From Dyella terrae (GTDB lineage: Bacteria > Pseudomonadota > Gammaproteobacteria > Xanthomonadales > Rhodanobacteraceae), in the NCBI RefSeq assembly GCF_004322705.1, contig NZ_SIZZ01000001.1:496001-560000 (forward strand): 64,000 nucleotides of DNA. Direction: 5' to 3'. The first letter of the stretch is position 1; each line of letters begins with the position of its first letter. A program made the position numbers and the translations under genes. Positions 31,358 to 40,899 of this stretch are shown here, in pieces. A model generated the notes under the pieces. The model saw nothing but the letters and a program-made list of their open reading frames with translations. It had not been told where the DNA came from and searched no databases.

Positions 31358-31993
31358 ATGACCTCCCAGCGTGCGCGCGACCGCCTGGCTTCCAAGCTCA
31401 AGGAAGAGGGCATTCGCGACCAGCGCGTCATTGATGTCATTCGCAACCTGCCACGCCACCATTTCATCGACCAGGCGCTCCATTCGCGCGCCTACGAAAA
31501 CACCGCGCTGCCGATCGGTCACGGCCAGACCATTTCCCAGCCGTGGGTGGTGGCGCGCATGACCGAGGCGCTGCTCGAATTCGGCATGCCGCAGAAGGTG
31601 CTGGAAGTCGGTACCGGCTCGGGCTATCAGGCGGTCGTGTTGGCGTCGCTGGTGCCTCAGTTGTTCACGGTTGAACGCATTGAGGAACTGCTCCGGCAGG
31701 CGCGCCGCCGCTTCCGCCAGCTGGGCCTCAACAACATCCGCTCCCGTCACGATGACGGCAAGCTGGGTTGGCCGGATGAGGCCCCCTTCGACGCCATCAT
31801 TCTGACCGCTGCCGGTGACGCCATTCCGACGCAGCTGCTCGATCAGCTGAGCCCCACGGGCGTGCTGGTGGCGCCGGTGGGTTCGCCCAGCAGCCAGATG
31901 CTGATTCGACTGCGCGGCGACGGGCAAGGCGACTTCATACAGGAAGAACTGGGCGCGGTAAGTTTCGTGCCGCTGCTCGGCGGCATCGGTTGA
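31358..31993 (+). CDS. pcm: Protein-L-isoaspartate O-methyltransferase
   Basis: It methylates isoaspartyl residues with SAM, starting repair of aged proteins. The 211-residue product has the PCMT motifs [22 protein letters not shown], the SAM-binding [11 protein letters not shown] and [13 protein letters not shown]. The ATG at 31358 follows GAGGGGAGGGG and fits the family length; the in-frame ATG at 31277 lies within surE and is rejected. It lies 46 bases after surE, its usual partner. Confidence 0.96.
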   Translation: MTSQRARDRLASKLKEEGIRDQRVIDVIRNLPRHHFIDQALHSRAYENTALPIGHGQTISQPWVVARMTEALLEFGMPQKVLEVGTGSGYQAVVLASLVPQLFTVERIEELLRQARRRFRQLGLNNIRSRHDDGKLGWPDEAPFDAIILTAAGDAIPTQLLDQLSPTGVLVAPVGSPSSQMLIRLRGDGQGDFIQEELGAVSFVPLLGGIG

Positions 31994-32018
31994 TGCGCTC
32001 CACGAAAGGAAATCCCTG

Positions 32019-32627
32019 ATGCGTTTGTTTGGAGCGCTCTATGCGCGTGCCCTTAACTGGGCGCGCCATCCCAAGGCGGTCTTTTACCTCTGCGGCCTGA
32101 GCTTCGTGGAAGCCTTCATCTTCCCGATCATGCCGGAGGTGATGCTGGCGCCGATGATGCTGGGCAAGCGTCACAAGGCCTTTTTCTACGCCAACATCAG
32201 CTTGCTGTTCTCACTGCTCGGCTCGCTGGTCGGCTATGCGCTGGGCCACTGGGCCTTCCAGGCGCTGCATCCGGTGCTCGATGCCCTGCATTTGCTGGCG
32301 CCGATCGAACAGGGCGTGGAGAACCTGCGCACCCAGATGAACCAGCATTGGCTTGGGTTGCTGCTGGTGCTGGCGCTGGCCGCGCTGCAGCCGGTCGTGC
32401 CGATGAAGTTCGTGACCTGGGCGTCGGGCATCGTCGGCGTGCCGATTATCCCGTTCCTGGTCTGCATGGCCGTGGGCCGCGGCAAACGCGTGTGGCTGCT
32501 GGCCCTGCTGATCCGCATCTTTGGCGAACGTGCCGAACGCATCCTGCACAAGCACATCGAATGGATCGGCTGGGCGGCGGTGGTGATCCTTGCCGGGCTG
32601 GCTGTCTGGTGGCTGTGGCTGAAGTAA
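32019..32627 (+). CDS. yqaA: YqaA-family (VTT/DedA-like) inner-membrane protein
   Basis: The 202-residue product has four or five hydrophobic segments (about 25-45, 58-80, 120-145, 180-200) and the VTT-type start LNWARHPKAVFYLCGLSFVEAFIFPIMPEVMLAPMML. DedA-like proteins are linked to lipid scrambling and proton-motive force; YqaA itself is not well defined. A clear AAAGGAAA precedes the ATG. Between pcm and nlpD it is a recurrent neighbour in xanthomonads. Confidence 0.85.
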   Translation: MRLFGALYARALNWARHPKAVFYLCGLSFVEAFIFPIMPEVMLAPMMLGKRHKAFFYANISLLFSLLGSLVGYALGHWAFQALHPVLDALHLLAPIEQGVENLRTQMNQHWLGLLLVLALAALQPVVPMKFVTWASGIVGVPIIPFLVCMAVGRGKRVWLLALLIRIFGERAERILHKHIEWIGWAAVVILAGLAVWWLWLK

Positions 32628-32688
32628 TCACGAAGGGCTGACCGCTGGCTGCATGAAAATGCGCGGTCACCCCGTTATGCTCACCGCC

Positions 32689-33675
32689 ATGAAAGGATTT
32701 CTCCGCTACCTCGCACCTGCCGCCATCGCGCTTACGCTGGCGGCATGCGTGACGCCGCCACCGCAGCGCTCGGTCATCGTTGAACGTGCCCCGTCGCGAG
32801 GCACGAGCACGGCGCCGACGCCTGCGCCGCGCGCATCCGCGCCGGGCGGTACCTACCGGGTGGTCCAGGGCGATACCCTTTATTCGATCGCTTTCCGCAA
32901 TGGCGTGGACTTCCGAGATCTGGCGACCTGGAACAACATTGCCGCGCCGTACACCATCTGGCCGGGGCAGACGCTGAAGCTGTCCGCCAATGGTGGCGCC
33001 CGACCGCCGGCCCATACCGTGGCAGCCGCGCCCGTGGCGCACCCTGCGACATCCTCGACGGCGCCGGCCCATGCCGTAACGCCTGCTCCGACGCCGTCGC
33101 CCGGCTTCCAGAGTGTCGAGTCGTCGCCACAAGCCACCGCCACGACGGCCCAGCCGGCGCCGCAGCCGGCCACGCCGCCTGCGACCGCCGTTGCCAGCAC
33201 CACGTCGGTGGTGCCGGTGGCCGGCGTGCCTGCCAGCGCGCATTCCGCGCCACCGCCGCCGGCTCCGCCCGCAGCGGTTCCCGCCGGTGCCAGTCGCTCA
33301 AGCGGTGGCGTCAACTGGCGCTGGCCAGCCGATGGCACGATCGGCAAACGTTTCCAGAGTGGCGATGCCATTCCCGGCATCGAGATTCTCGGCAAGACGG
33401 GTGATCCCGTCCGTGCTGCCGCCGATGGCGTGGTGGTGTACAGCGGCAATGGCCTGGTGGGCTACGGCGAGCTGATCATCATCAAGCACAACGACAGCTT
33501 CCTGTCGGCCTACGGGCACAACAGCAAGCGCCTGGTGAAAGAAGGTCAGCGAGTCAGTGCTGGCCAGCAGATTGCGGAAATGGGTGCGACCAGCGCACCG
33601 CGGGAGGAACTGCAGTTCCAGATCCGCAAGGACGGCAATCCCGTCGACCCGATGAGTTATCTGCCACCGCGCTGA
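32689..33675 (+). CDS. nlpD: LysM / degenerate M23 lipoprotein NlpD
   Basis: An envelope lipoprotein that in E. coli activates the amidase AmiC at division. The 328-residue product has a lipoprotein signal ending ALTLAAC (C20), a LysM domain at about 54-98 (TYRVVQGDTLYSIA), a long Pro/Ala-rich linker to about 205, and an M23 peptidase fold at about 210-325. Zinc ligands of active M23 enzymes are not visible (AYGHNSKRLV keeps a histidine but the other sites are changed), as in NlpD. rpoS does not follow. Confidence 0.9.
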   Translation: MKGFLRYLAPAAIALTLAACVTPPPQRSVIVERAPSRGTSTAPTPAPRASAPGGTYRVVQGDTLYSIAFRNGVDFRDLATWNNIAAPYTIWPGQTLKLSANGGARPPAHTVAAAPVAHPATSSTAPAHAVTPAPTPSPGFQSVESSPQATATTAQPAPQPATPPATAVASTTSVVPVAGVPASAHSAPPPPAPPAAVPAGASRSSGGVNWRWPADGTIGKRFQSGDAIPGIEILGKTGDPVRAAADGVVVYSGNGLVGYGELIIIKHNDSFLSAYGHNSKRLVKEGQRVSAGQQIAEMGATSAPREELQFQIRKDGNPVDPMSYLPPR

Positions 33676-33724
33676 TGCGGTGGCGAGGGCGAGCGGGACA
33701 CCCAATCACCTCGCGGCGGCGCCT

Positions 33725-34099
33725 CTAGGCGGGAAGGATGAACGCCGCGACGACGCGGCGGCTTTCGCCGGCCAGCAGGTCGTAGGTGCGTGCAGCGGCA
33801 GCGTTGTCCATCACTTCGACGCCGACACCCTTCTTGAGAAAGCCAGCGAGGAACGCCGCGGCAGGGAAGACCTGTCGATCGCCCGTACCCAGGATGACCA
33901 CCTCGGGCTTGAGCTCAAGAATCGTGGACACATGCTCAGCGTCCAGCTGGCTCGCATGCGAAACCGGCCAGTCTTCCAGTACGCGAGCGGGCGATACCAC
34001 CAGACTGCGGCTGTAGTCGCGGTCCACCACGGTGATGCTGTTCGGGCCTACGCGGCGGACGTACAGGTATTCGCCGGGGCGGTCGAGGGACAGGTCCAT
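33725..34099 (-). CDS. Mth938-domain (DUF498/NDUFAF3-like) protein
   Basis: A 124-residue soluble protein of the Mth938-like alpha/beta family. Landmarks are a central PEVVILGTGDRQVFP, the usual family motif, and EVMDNAAAARTYDLLAGESRRVVAAFILP at the end. The mitochondrial relative NDUFAF3 helps to assemble respiratory complex I; the bacterial role is not established. It starts nine bases after yhbY on the same strand, so the two form an operon. Confidence 0.85.
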   Translation of the reverse strand: MDLSLDRPGEYLYVRRVGPNSITVVDRDYSRSLVVSPARVLEDWPVSHASQLDAEHVSTILELKPEVVILGTGDRQVFPAAAFLAGFLKKGVGVEVMDNAAAARTYDLLAGESRRVVAAFILPA

Positions 34100-34108
34100 G
34101 CGCGTGGA

Positions 34109-34405
34109 TCAGCGGGGCAGGGCGAGCTTCGGCTCGTCTTCGTTGCGGCGGAACAGAACGACGATATGACCGATCTGCTGGACGTTTTCGGCCGACGTGC
34201 CGTTGGCGAGGAAATCGATCTGCTCCTGACGCTCATCCTTGTCGCCGCCGGAAAGCTTGATCTTTACCAGCTCGTGGTGGGACAGCGCCAGGTCCAGTTC
34301 CTTGAGCACGGCGTCGGTCGCGCCCTTGTTACCCAGCAGGATGACCGGCTTGAGGTCATGCGCCAGGCTGCGCAGATAGCGGCGTTGTGAAGGGGAGATG
34401 GCCAT
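34109..34405 (-). CDS. yhbY: YhbY-type CRM-domain RNA-binding protein
   Basis: A 98-residue single-domain CRS1/YhbY protein that binds ribosomal RNA and associates with pre-50S particles in E. coli. It begins with LSP/SQRRYLRSLAHDLKPVILLGNKGAT, where the GNKG loop (GxxG) is the RNA-binding element. In E. coli and here it is divergent from rlmE-ftsH, with 84 bases between the starts. Confidence 0.94.
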   Translation of the reverse strand: MAISPSQRRYLRSLAHDLKPVILLGNKGATDAVLKELDLALSHHELVKIKLSGGDKDERQEQIDFLANGTSAENVQQIGHIVVLFRRNEDEPKLALPR

Positions 34406-34489
34406 GCGTTCAGTCTCAGATTCGCGGGAGCAGGACCGTAAAGGTTATCATGGCCCCATCCCTCCCCCTATCTGTGGCCGTTGCCGACC

Positions 34490-35136
34490 ATGTCTCGCAG
34501 CAAAAGCAGTTCCCGCTGGCTGCGGGAGCATTTCGATGATGTTTATGTGAAGAAGGCCCAGTCCGAGGGGATGCGTTCGCGCGCCGCCTTCAAGCTGGAG
34601 GAACTGATCGACCGCGACAAGCTGCTCAAGCCGGGCATGCGCGTGGTTGACCTGGGTGCCGCCCCGGGCGGCTGGTCCCAGCTGGTCCGCCAGCGCATGG
34701 GAGACAACGGCACCATCATCGCCATGGATATCCTGCCCATGCAGGGTATTGGCGGCGTGAGCTTCCTGCAGGGCGATTTCCGTGAAGAAAGCGTCTTGCG
34801 CGAGCTGGAGGCCCTCCTGGAGGGCCAAAAGGTCGATCTTGTGCTCTCCGACATGGCCCCCAATATGAGTGGTGTCGCCCTGGCCGATCAGATCCGCGCA
34901 ATGGACCTGGCCGAGCTGGCACTCGATTTCAGCCGTCAATGGCTGAAACCCGGGGGAGCCTTCCTGATCAAGTTGTTCCAGGGGGTGGGATTCGACGATT
35001 ACCTTCGTAGCTTGCGCGCGGACTTTTCGCGCGTAACTATGCGTAAACCAAAGGCCTCACGCGCACGTTCGAGTGAGGTATATGCACTGGCCACGGGAAA
35101 GAAGGCCAGTGGCGGTCAACCGGGCGAGAACCGTGC

Positions 35137-35140
<4 letters not shown>
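34490..35140 (+). CDS. rlmE: 23S rRNA (uridine-2552-2'-O)-methyltransferase
   Basis: A heat-shock methyltransferase (also FtsJ/RrmJ) acting on the A-loop of the 50S subunit. The 216-residue product has the catalytic K-D-K-E tetrad regions: [27 protein letters not shown] and SSEVYALA, plus the SAM motif [13 protein letters not shown]. The ATG at 34490 is chosen over a TTG at 34481. It overlaps ftsH by four bases, the same rlmE-ftsH pair as in E. coli. Confidence 0.96.
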
Positions 35141-37083
<1,943 letters not shown>

Positions 37084-37107
37084 CGGCGAGTAAAGCAAAG
37101 TTGCAGA

Positions 37108-37139
37108 AGAGGGCGGCCATCAGGTCGCCCTCTTTTTTT
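37108..37139 (+). terminator. Intrinsic terminator of rlmE-ftsH
   Basis: AGAGGGCG (37108-37115) pairs with CGCCCTCT (37126-37133), with a further short inner stem, and is followed by seven Ts. It starts 25 bases after the ftsH stop. Confidence 0.92.
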
Positions 37140-37308
37140 GCGTGCACGCATGGGGTTGCGCACGGCAGTGCAAAAAAGTGAAACAAAAGTGCGTCAAACC
37201 CCTAGGCGAAGGTGTCGTGGGGTGGCTACAATGCGCGTCCGCTGAGGCGGGTCGTCCTCATCCGAGATGAACACTTTCACCTCCGATGAAAAAATTCTTC
37301 AAAAAGTA

Positions 37309-37337
37309 TTGACGACAACGCCTCGAACCTGAATAAT
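37309..37337 (+). promoter_or_regulatory. Strong sigma-70 promoter of the tRNA cluster
   Basis: TTGACG (37309-37314) and AATAAT (37332-37337) are spaced by 17 bases. The start near 37344 falls in a C/G-rich discriminator, as in stringently controlled stable RNA promoters, 57 bases before tRNA-Arg. The upstream stretch 37272-37308 is A-rich and may act as an UP element. The rest of 37140-37400 shows no gene. Confidence 0.7.
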
Positions 37338-37400
37338 TCCGCTTCTCGCTTCGGCGCTTTACACTTCGGTGTTAAGGCGACAAGGCAAACGTTTTACAGC

Positions 37401-37477
37401 GCGCCCGTAGCTCAGTTGGATAGAGTACCAGGCTACGAACTTGGTGGTCGGGAGTTCGAATCTCTCCGGGCGCGCCA
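37401..37477 (+). tRNA. tRNA-Arg (anticodon ACG)
   Basis: A full cloverleaf of 77 bases with encoded CCA. Acceptor arms GCGCCCG and CGGGCGC pair perfectly. The anticodon stem CCAGG/CTTGG encloses the loop CTACGAA, giving ACG (read as ICG after deamination). The T arm has GTTCGAATC. Confidence 0.97.
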
Positions 37478-37489
37478 TTTTAAGCAGGG

Positions 37490-37507
37490 CATGATGTTCG
37501 CATCATG
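37490..37507 (+). other. UUCG-capped hairpin after tRNA-Arg
   Basis: CATGATG (37490-37496) and CATCATG (37501-37507) pair perfectly around TTCG, a very stable tetraloop, 12 bases past the tRNA. No T-run follows, so processing or partial termination is more likely than a full terminator. Confidence 0.5.
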
Positions 37508-37578
37508 ATTGCGCCGCAGGGCAGAACATCGTCATGCGGAACCGGACGAAAGATGTGTTCGGTGTGCTTCGATACGGA

Positions 37579-37607
37579 TTGACTGGGCGAAGCCGCACCC
37601 GTAGCAT
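37579..37607 (+). promoter_or_regulatory. Internal promoter before tRNA-Pro
   Basis: TTGACT (37579-37584), 17 bases, TAGCAT (37602-37607). The -35 matches consensus at five of six. The predicted start near 37614 is 36 bases before tRNA-Pro, so the last four tRNAs could be transcribed on their own. Confidence 0.6.
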
Positions 37608-37649
37608 TTCAAAGCTTCGACGTCGCGAAAGCGATCGAGGGTTCGAAAT

Positions 37650-37726
37650 CGGGGTATAGCTCAGCCTGGTAGAGCGCCAGCTTTGGGAGCTGGAAGTCGT
37701 GGGTTCGAATCCCTCTGCCCCGACCA
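37650..37726 (+). tRNA. tRNA-Pro (anticodon TGG)
   Basis: 77 bases with encoded CCA. CGGGGTA pairs with TGCCCCG; the anticodon stem CCAGC/GCTGG holds loop TTTGGGA, giving TGG. It reads most proline codons. Confidence 0.97.
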
Positions 37727-37752
37727 AGCAAGTGCGATGCACATTGTGCAAA

Positions 37753-37829
37753 GCGCCTGTAGCTCAACCGGATAGAGCATCGGCCTTCTAAGCCGACGGT
37801 TGCAGGTTCGATTCCTGTCGGGCGCGCCA
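37753..37829 (+). tRNA. tRNA-Arg (anticodon TCT)
   Basis: 77 bases with encoded CCA. GCGCCTG pairs with CGGGCGC; the anticodon loop CTTCTAA gives TCT, reading the rare AGA/AGG arginine codons. It is 26 bases after tRNA-Pro. Confidence 0.97.
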
Positions 37830-37846
37830 ACACAATACAAAGTTAT

Positions 37847-37924
37847 GGTGGGCGTAGCTCAGTTGGTTAGAGTACCGGATTGTGATTCCGGTTGTCGTGG
37901 GTTCGAATCCCATCGCTCACCCCA
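37847..37924 (+). tRNA. tRNA-His (anticodon GTG)
   Basis: 78 bases with encoded CCA and the extra 5' G (position -1) opposite discriminator C that marks tRNA-His. Acceptor GTGGGCG pairs with CGCTCAC (one G-U); anticodon stem CCGGA/TCCGG with loop TTGTGAT. Confidence 0.97.
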
Positions 37925-37939
37925 AATTTAAAGTTTTAC

Positions 37940-38015
<76 letters not shown>

Positions 38016-38020
38016 ACTGG

Positions 38021-38052
38021 AAAGGCGCTTAGCGAAAGCTAAGCGCCTTTTT
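38021..38052 (+). terminator. Terminator of the tRNA cluster
   Basis: AAAGGCGCTTAGC (38021-38033) pairs perfectly with GCTAAGCGCCTTT (38038-38050) around a GAAA tetraloop and ends in a T-rich tract. Confidence 0.95.
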
Positions 38053-38185
38053 CTTTGGCCTCGCGCAAATGGACGGCCAATCGCATGCTGATGCGTCATG
38101 CTTTCTCCCGACATGACTTGCTGCATTTGCGAATTAATCCGACTGACGCTACTGATGGCGCGCGCTGGTCTGCTGCACGTAGGGT

Positions 38186-38947
38186 ATGGATATCAACGAG
38201 CATCTCCGGCGCGCATCCATCCCTGCTGACGGAGCCACCAGGTTGACTTCGCACGACCGCGACGGAATACCCGAATCCACGGATGGCGATGCCGGCAAGT
38301 CGATGCCGGACGACGCGTGGATAAGTCTTTTGAACGAAGGCGCTTCGACTGCAAGTGTCGAACTTGCAGCGAAAGGCTTGTTCGGACTGTCGATCATCAT
38401 CCTTGTCACCCAACTCTGGACCTTGTTCACGCGCTCGACGTATCGCAGTTTCGCGGCCATGGCCGATCAGTGGGTCGTCGCTGGTGGCGTCCTTTGGTGC
38501 TGCATGGCAGTGCTGATCTGTGCCGCCATATGGCCAAGGAACGGACTGATGTGGTCGAAGCAACAGCGACTGGGCTGGACCCTATCCATCACGTCGGCCG
38601 CGCTCATGGTGTCCATCAAGTTCTTCATGTTCGAAGTAGGCAAATTGCGCCATAACGTCGAGATGGAGGATTTTTTTCGCGCGTCCGGATATCCGGCCTG
38701 GTTTCACTACGCGATAGTCGCCTTGGAAATCGCTGGCTCACTGGTGGTGTTGCTTGCTGGACTGAAAGGCCGCGTGACTGCGTCGCTGATGCTGTTGGGC
38801 ATCATGGTCGGCGCAATCCTCACGCACGTCCACAATGGCGATCCGTGGTCCGATGCCTACGATGCCCTGTTCCAGGCGGCGTATCTGGCGGTGTTGCTCG
38901 TCCTGTGTCTTATCGCTCGAAACCAGGCGACCTTAAGGCGTCTGTGA
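38186..38947 (+). CDS. DoxX-like membrane protein with a charged N-terminal extension
   Basis: A 253-residue product. The first 55 residues are polar and rich in Asp/Arg. At least six hydrophobic segments follow, near 62-80, 95-113, 125-145, 170-188, 195-212 and 225-243. The last half, GYPAWFHYAIVALEIAGSLVVLLAG followed by a GAILTHVHNGDPW loop, resembles the DoxX family, whose members have varied or unknown roles. The ribosome-binding site is weak and an internal start (M40) is possible. It stands alone between the tRNA terminator and tRNA-Leu. Confidence 0.6.
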   Translation: MDINEHLRRASIPADGATRLTSHDRDGIPESTDGDAGKSMPDDAWISLLNEGASTASVELAAKGLFGLSIIILVTQLWTLFTRSTYRSFAAMADQWVVAGGVLWCCMAVLICAAIWPRNGLMWSKQQRLGWTLSITSAALMVSIKFFMFEVGKLRHNVEMEDFFRASGYPAWFHYAIVALEIAGSLVVLLAGLKGRVTASLMLLGIMVGAILTHVHNGDPWSDAYDALFQAAYLAVLLVLCLIARNQATLRRL

Positions 38948-39004
38948 GTCGATGATCCGGAATGTCGGCGTCGCATGCGGACGATTCACTGAATCGCAGG
39001 CATG

Positions 39005-39028
39005 AAAAAGGCCCCTTATAGGGGCCTC
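39005..39028 (-). terminator. Terminator of tRNA-Leu
   Basis: AGGCCCC (39009-39015) pairs with GGGGCCT (39021-39027); on the minus strand it is followed by five Ts, seven bases beyond the 3' end of tRNA-Leu. Confidence 0.9.
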
Positions 39029-39034
39029 AATCAG

Positions 39035-39120
39035 TGGTACCGGTGATAGGACTCGAACCTACACTCTGTCGCCAGAAGCGGATTTTGAGTCCGCCGCGTC
39101 TACCATTCCGCCACACCGGC
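39035..39120 (-). tRNA. tRNA-Leu (anticodon CAA)
   Basis: 86 bases with encoded CCA and a long variable arm, as in class II tRNAs. GCCGGTG pairs with CACCGGT; the anticodon stem GCGGA/TCCGC holds loop CTCAAAA, giving CAA for the TTG codon. Confidence 0.96.
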
Positions 39121-39146
39121 ACTGCGAGCGGGGCATTATGCCGGGT

Positions 39147-39728
39147 TTAGTGAACCGGGTCGAGACCTAGCTGGCGATCCGTGCGCGAATAGCACTGCGG
39201 CTGTTCCATGGGCTGGAAGATGGCGCAGTGGGTCATGTTGCCGGAGTAGATGTGCAGGCTCACGGCGACGCTGTCGTCGCTGGGGTTGCGAATGGTGTGG
39301 TATTCGTGCGGCGGGATCAGGCTGCCGGCGGAGCCGGGGCCGGCCTGGATCGAGCCAACCGGGGCGAAGCGCCACTGTCCGTCAGCATCGCTGAGGCGTT
39401 CGTACTGCACCACTTCCAATGCGCCGCTCCAGACACCTTCCACGCACCACATGCCGCAATGGTCATGGATCGGGGTGCCCTGGCCGGGGCCCCAGGTCAT
39501 GGCGACGACGCAGTAGCCGTGTTCATCGCTGCGGTACAGCTCGCGGCGGGCGTAGCGGCCCTCGGCAGTCTCGAACACGCAGTCAGGCAAGGTGACTTCC
39601 TTGCCGCGAATGAGCTTGCACAGGCTATTGCGCAGGCTGTCGGTGATTTCGGGCGTGGTCGGCTTGCTGACGGCTTCGTCGATGGCGTCGATCAGCTTGC
39701 GACAACCGGGGAATTCCAGGGTAAGCAT
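39147..39728 (-). CDS. Cysteine dioxygenase family protein
   Basis: A 193-residue cupin that should oxidise cysteine to cysteine sulfinate with Fe2+ and O2. Iron ligands are H88 and H90 (PIHDHCGMWC) and H144 (HEYHTI). R62 in YARREL fits the carboxylate-binding arginine that separates cysteine dioxygenase from the Gln-type 3-mercaptopropionate enzyme. C95 lies seven residues past the first histidine, as Cys93 does in the mammalian enzyme, and Y161 is placed like Tyr157, so a Cys-Tyr cofactor is possible. It follows metX by 67 bases on the same strand. Confidence 0.85.
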   Translation of the reverse strand: MLTLEFPGCRKLIDAIDEAVSKPTTPEITDSLRNSLCKLIRGKEVTLPDCVFETAEGRYARRELYRSDEHGYCVVAMTWGPGQGTPIHDHCGMWCVEGVWSGALEVVQYERLSDADGQWRFAPVGSIQAGPGSAGSLIPPHEYHTIRNPSDDSVAVSLHIYSGNMTHCAIFQPMEQPQCYSRTDRQLGLDPVH

Positions 39729-39795
39729 GGCAATCTCGGGAGCGCGACTAACGTCTTGATCTTACCAGACTGTTCATGGTCTGGCAGGAAAGCGC

Positions 39796-40899
39796 TCATA
39801 CTTGCGACAGAAAATTCCCGATTGCCCGGCTGTAGTTCTCGATATCGACCAGAAAGGCATCGTGCCCCTGGGGTGAATCCAGCGCCACGAACTCGACCGC
39901 GGCGCCGGCTGCCTCCAGGCCCTCGGCGATCTGCTCTTGCTGCTCCAGCGGGAACAGGATGTCGGTGCTGACGCCGATGACCAGGGCCTGCTCCACCTGA
40001 ATGCGTCGCAACCCTTCGTGAATGCTGCCGCCGCCGTACTCGGAAATATCGAACCAGTCGCTGGCCCTCGACAGATAAAGGTAGCTATTCGGATCAAAGG
40101 TGTGCACGAAGCGGCGTGCGTGGCCTTCCAGGTACGATTCAACCTCGAATTCAAAGCCGAAGGGATTGTCGTCGCGCTGTTCGGCTTCCAGGCGGATGCG
40201 CGCGAATCGGCCATTCCATTCCATGGCGGAACGGTAGGTGATCACGCCCAGCTTGCGCGCGATGCTCATACCCGTGTCGGGGTAACTGGCGTCGTCGTAC
40301 AGGCCATCGTTCCATTTCGGATCGAGCCGGATGGCCTCGCGCTGAAGCGAGCGGATAGCGATGGCAAAAGGTTGCGCCTGCGGCGCGGTGTCAACGCTGA
40401 TATGCGTCCGGACGCTGCCGGGGTGGAGCACCATGTAGGCCAGCGCACTCATGCCGCCCATCGAGCAGCCGACCAGGCAGGCGAGTTGATCGATGCCCAG
40501 ACCGCTCACGGCCGCATGTGCCGCGTTGGCAACGTCCTCCAGCGCCAGCTCCGGGAAGGTAAGTCGGTAGGGCTGGCCGGTGGCCGGATCGGGCGACGCG
40601 GGGCAGGTGGAGCCTTTGTCGCTGCCCAGCGAATTCACGCAGATCACGAACCAACGGGAGGTGTCGATCGCCTTGCCGGGGCCGATCATCGCTTCCCACC
40701 AGCCGTGCGACGGATCTTCCGCGTTCGATGCTGCGTGGGCACTCGGTGACAGGCCGGTAAGGATCAGCACGGCGTTGTCGCGCGCTTTGTTCAGGTCGCC
40801 CCAGGTTTCGTAGGCGACACGCGCGCCGTGTAGTTCGCCGCCGCGCTTCATCGGGAAGGGCGAAGGTAGTTCGAAGTAACGGCGAGCGTCCTGGCTCAT
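39796..40899 (-). CDS. metX: MetX-family acyltransferase (serine/homoserine O-succinyl- or acetyltransferase)
   Basis: A 367-residue alpha/beta-hydrolase enzyme. The nucleophile is S146 in VGCSMGGMSAL; the triad is completed by Asp in STDILFPLEQQ and His in PQGHDAFLVD. The family normally acylates homoserine in methionine synthesis. In xanthomonads, close relatives have been assigned serine O-succinyltransferase activity in cysteine synthesis; here GSTCPASPDPATGQPYRLTFPE and RTHISV...FAIAIRSLQREAIR resemble those rather than classical MetX. It starts directly after ccmI with no gap and precedes cysteine dioxygenase. Fold and triad are sure, substrate is not. Confidence 0.85.
   Translation of the reverse strand: MSQDARRYFELPSPFPMKRGGELHGARVAYETWGDLNKARDNAVLILTGLSPSAHAASNAEDPSHGWWEAMIGPGKAIDTSRWFVICVNSLGSDKGSTCPASPDPATGQPYRLTFPELALEDVANAAHAAVSGLGIDQLACLVGCSMGGMSALAYMVLHPGSVRTHISVDTAPQAQPFAIAIRSLQREAIRLDPKWNDGLYDDASYPDTGMSIARKLGVITYRSAMEWNGRFARIRLEAEQRDDNPFGFEFEVESYLEGHARRFVHTFDPNSYLYLSRASDWFDISEYGGGSIHEGLRRIQVEQALVIGVSTDILFPLEQQEQIAEGLEAAGAAVEFVALDSPQGHDAFLVDIENYSRAIGNFLSQV

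Noticed and set aside
37503-37833. Two minus-strand frames whose products contain GAEGFEPTTSSSQS and LARPTGIEPATVGLEG
   Set aside because: These are translations of tRNA genes; similar 'proteins' are frequent artefacts in databases.
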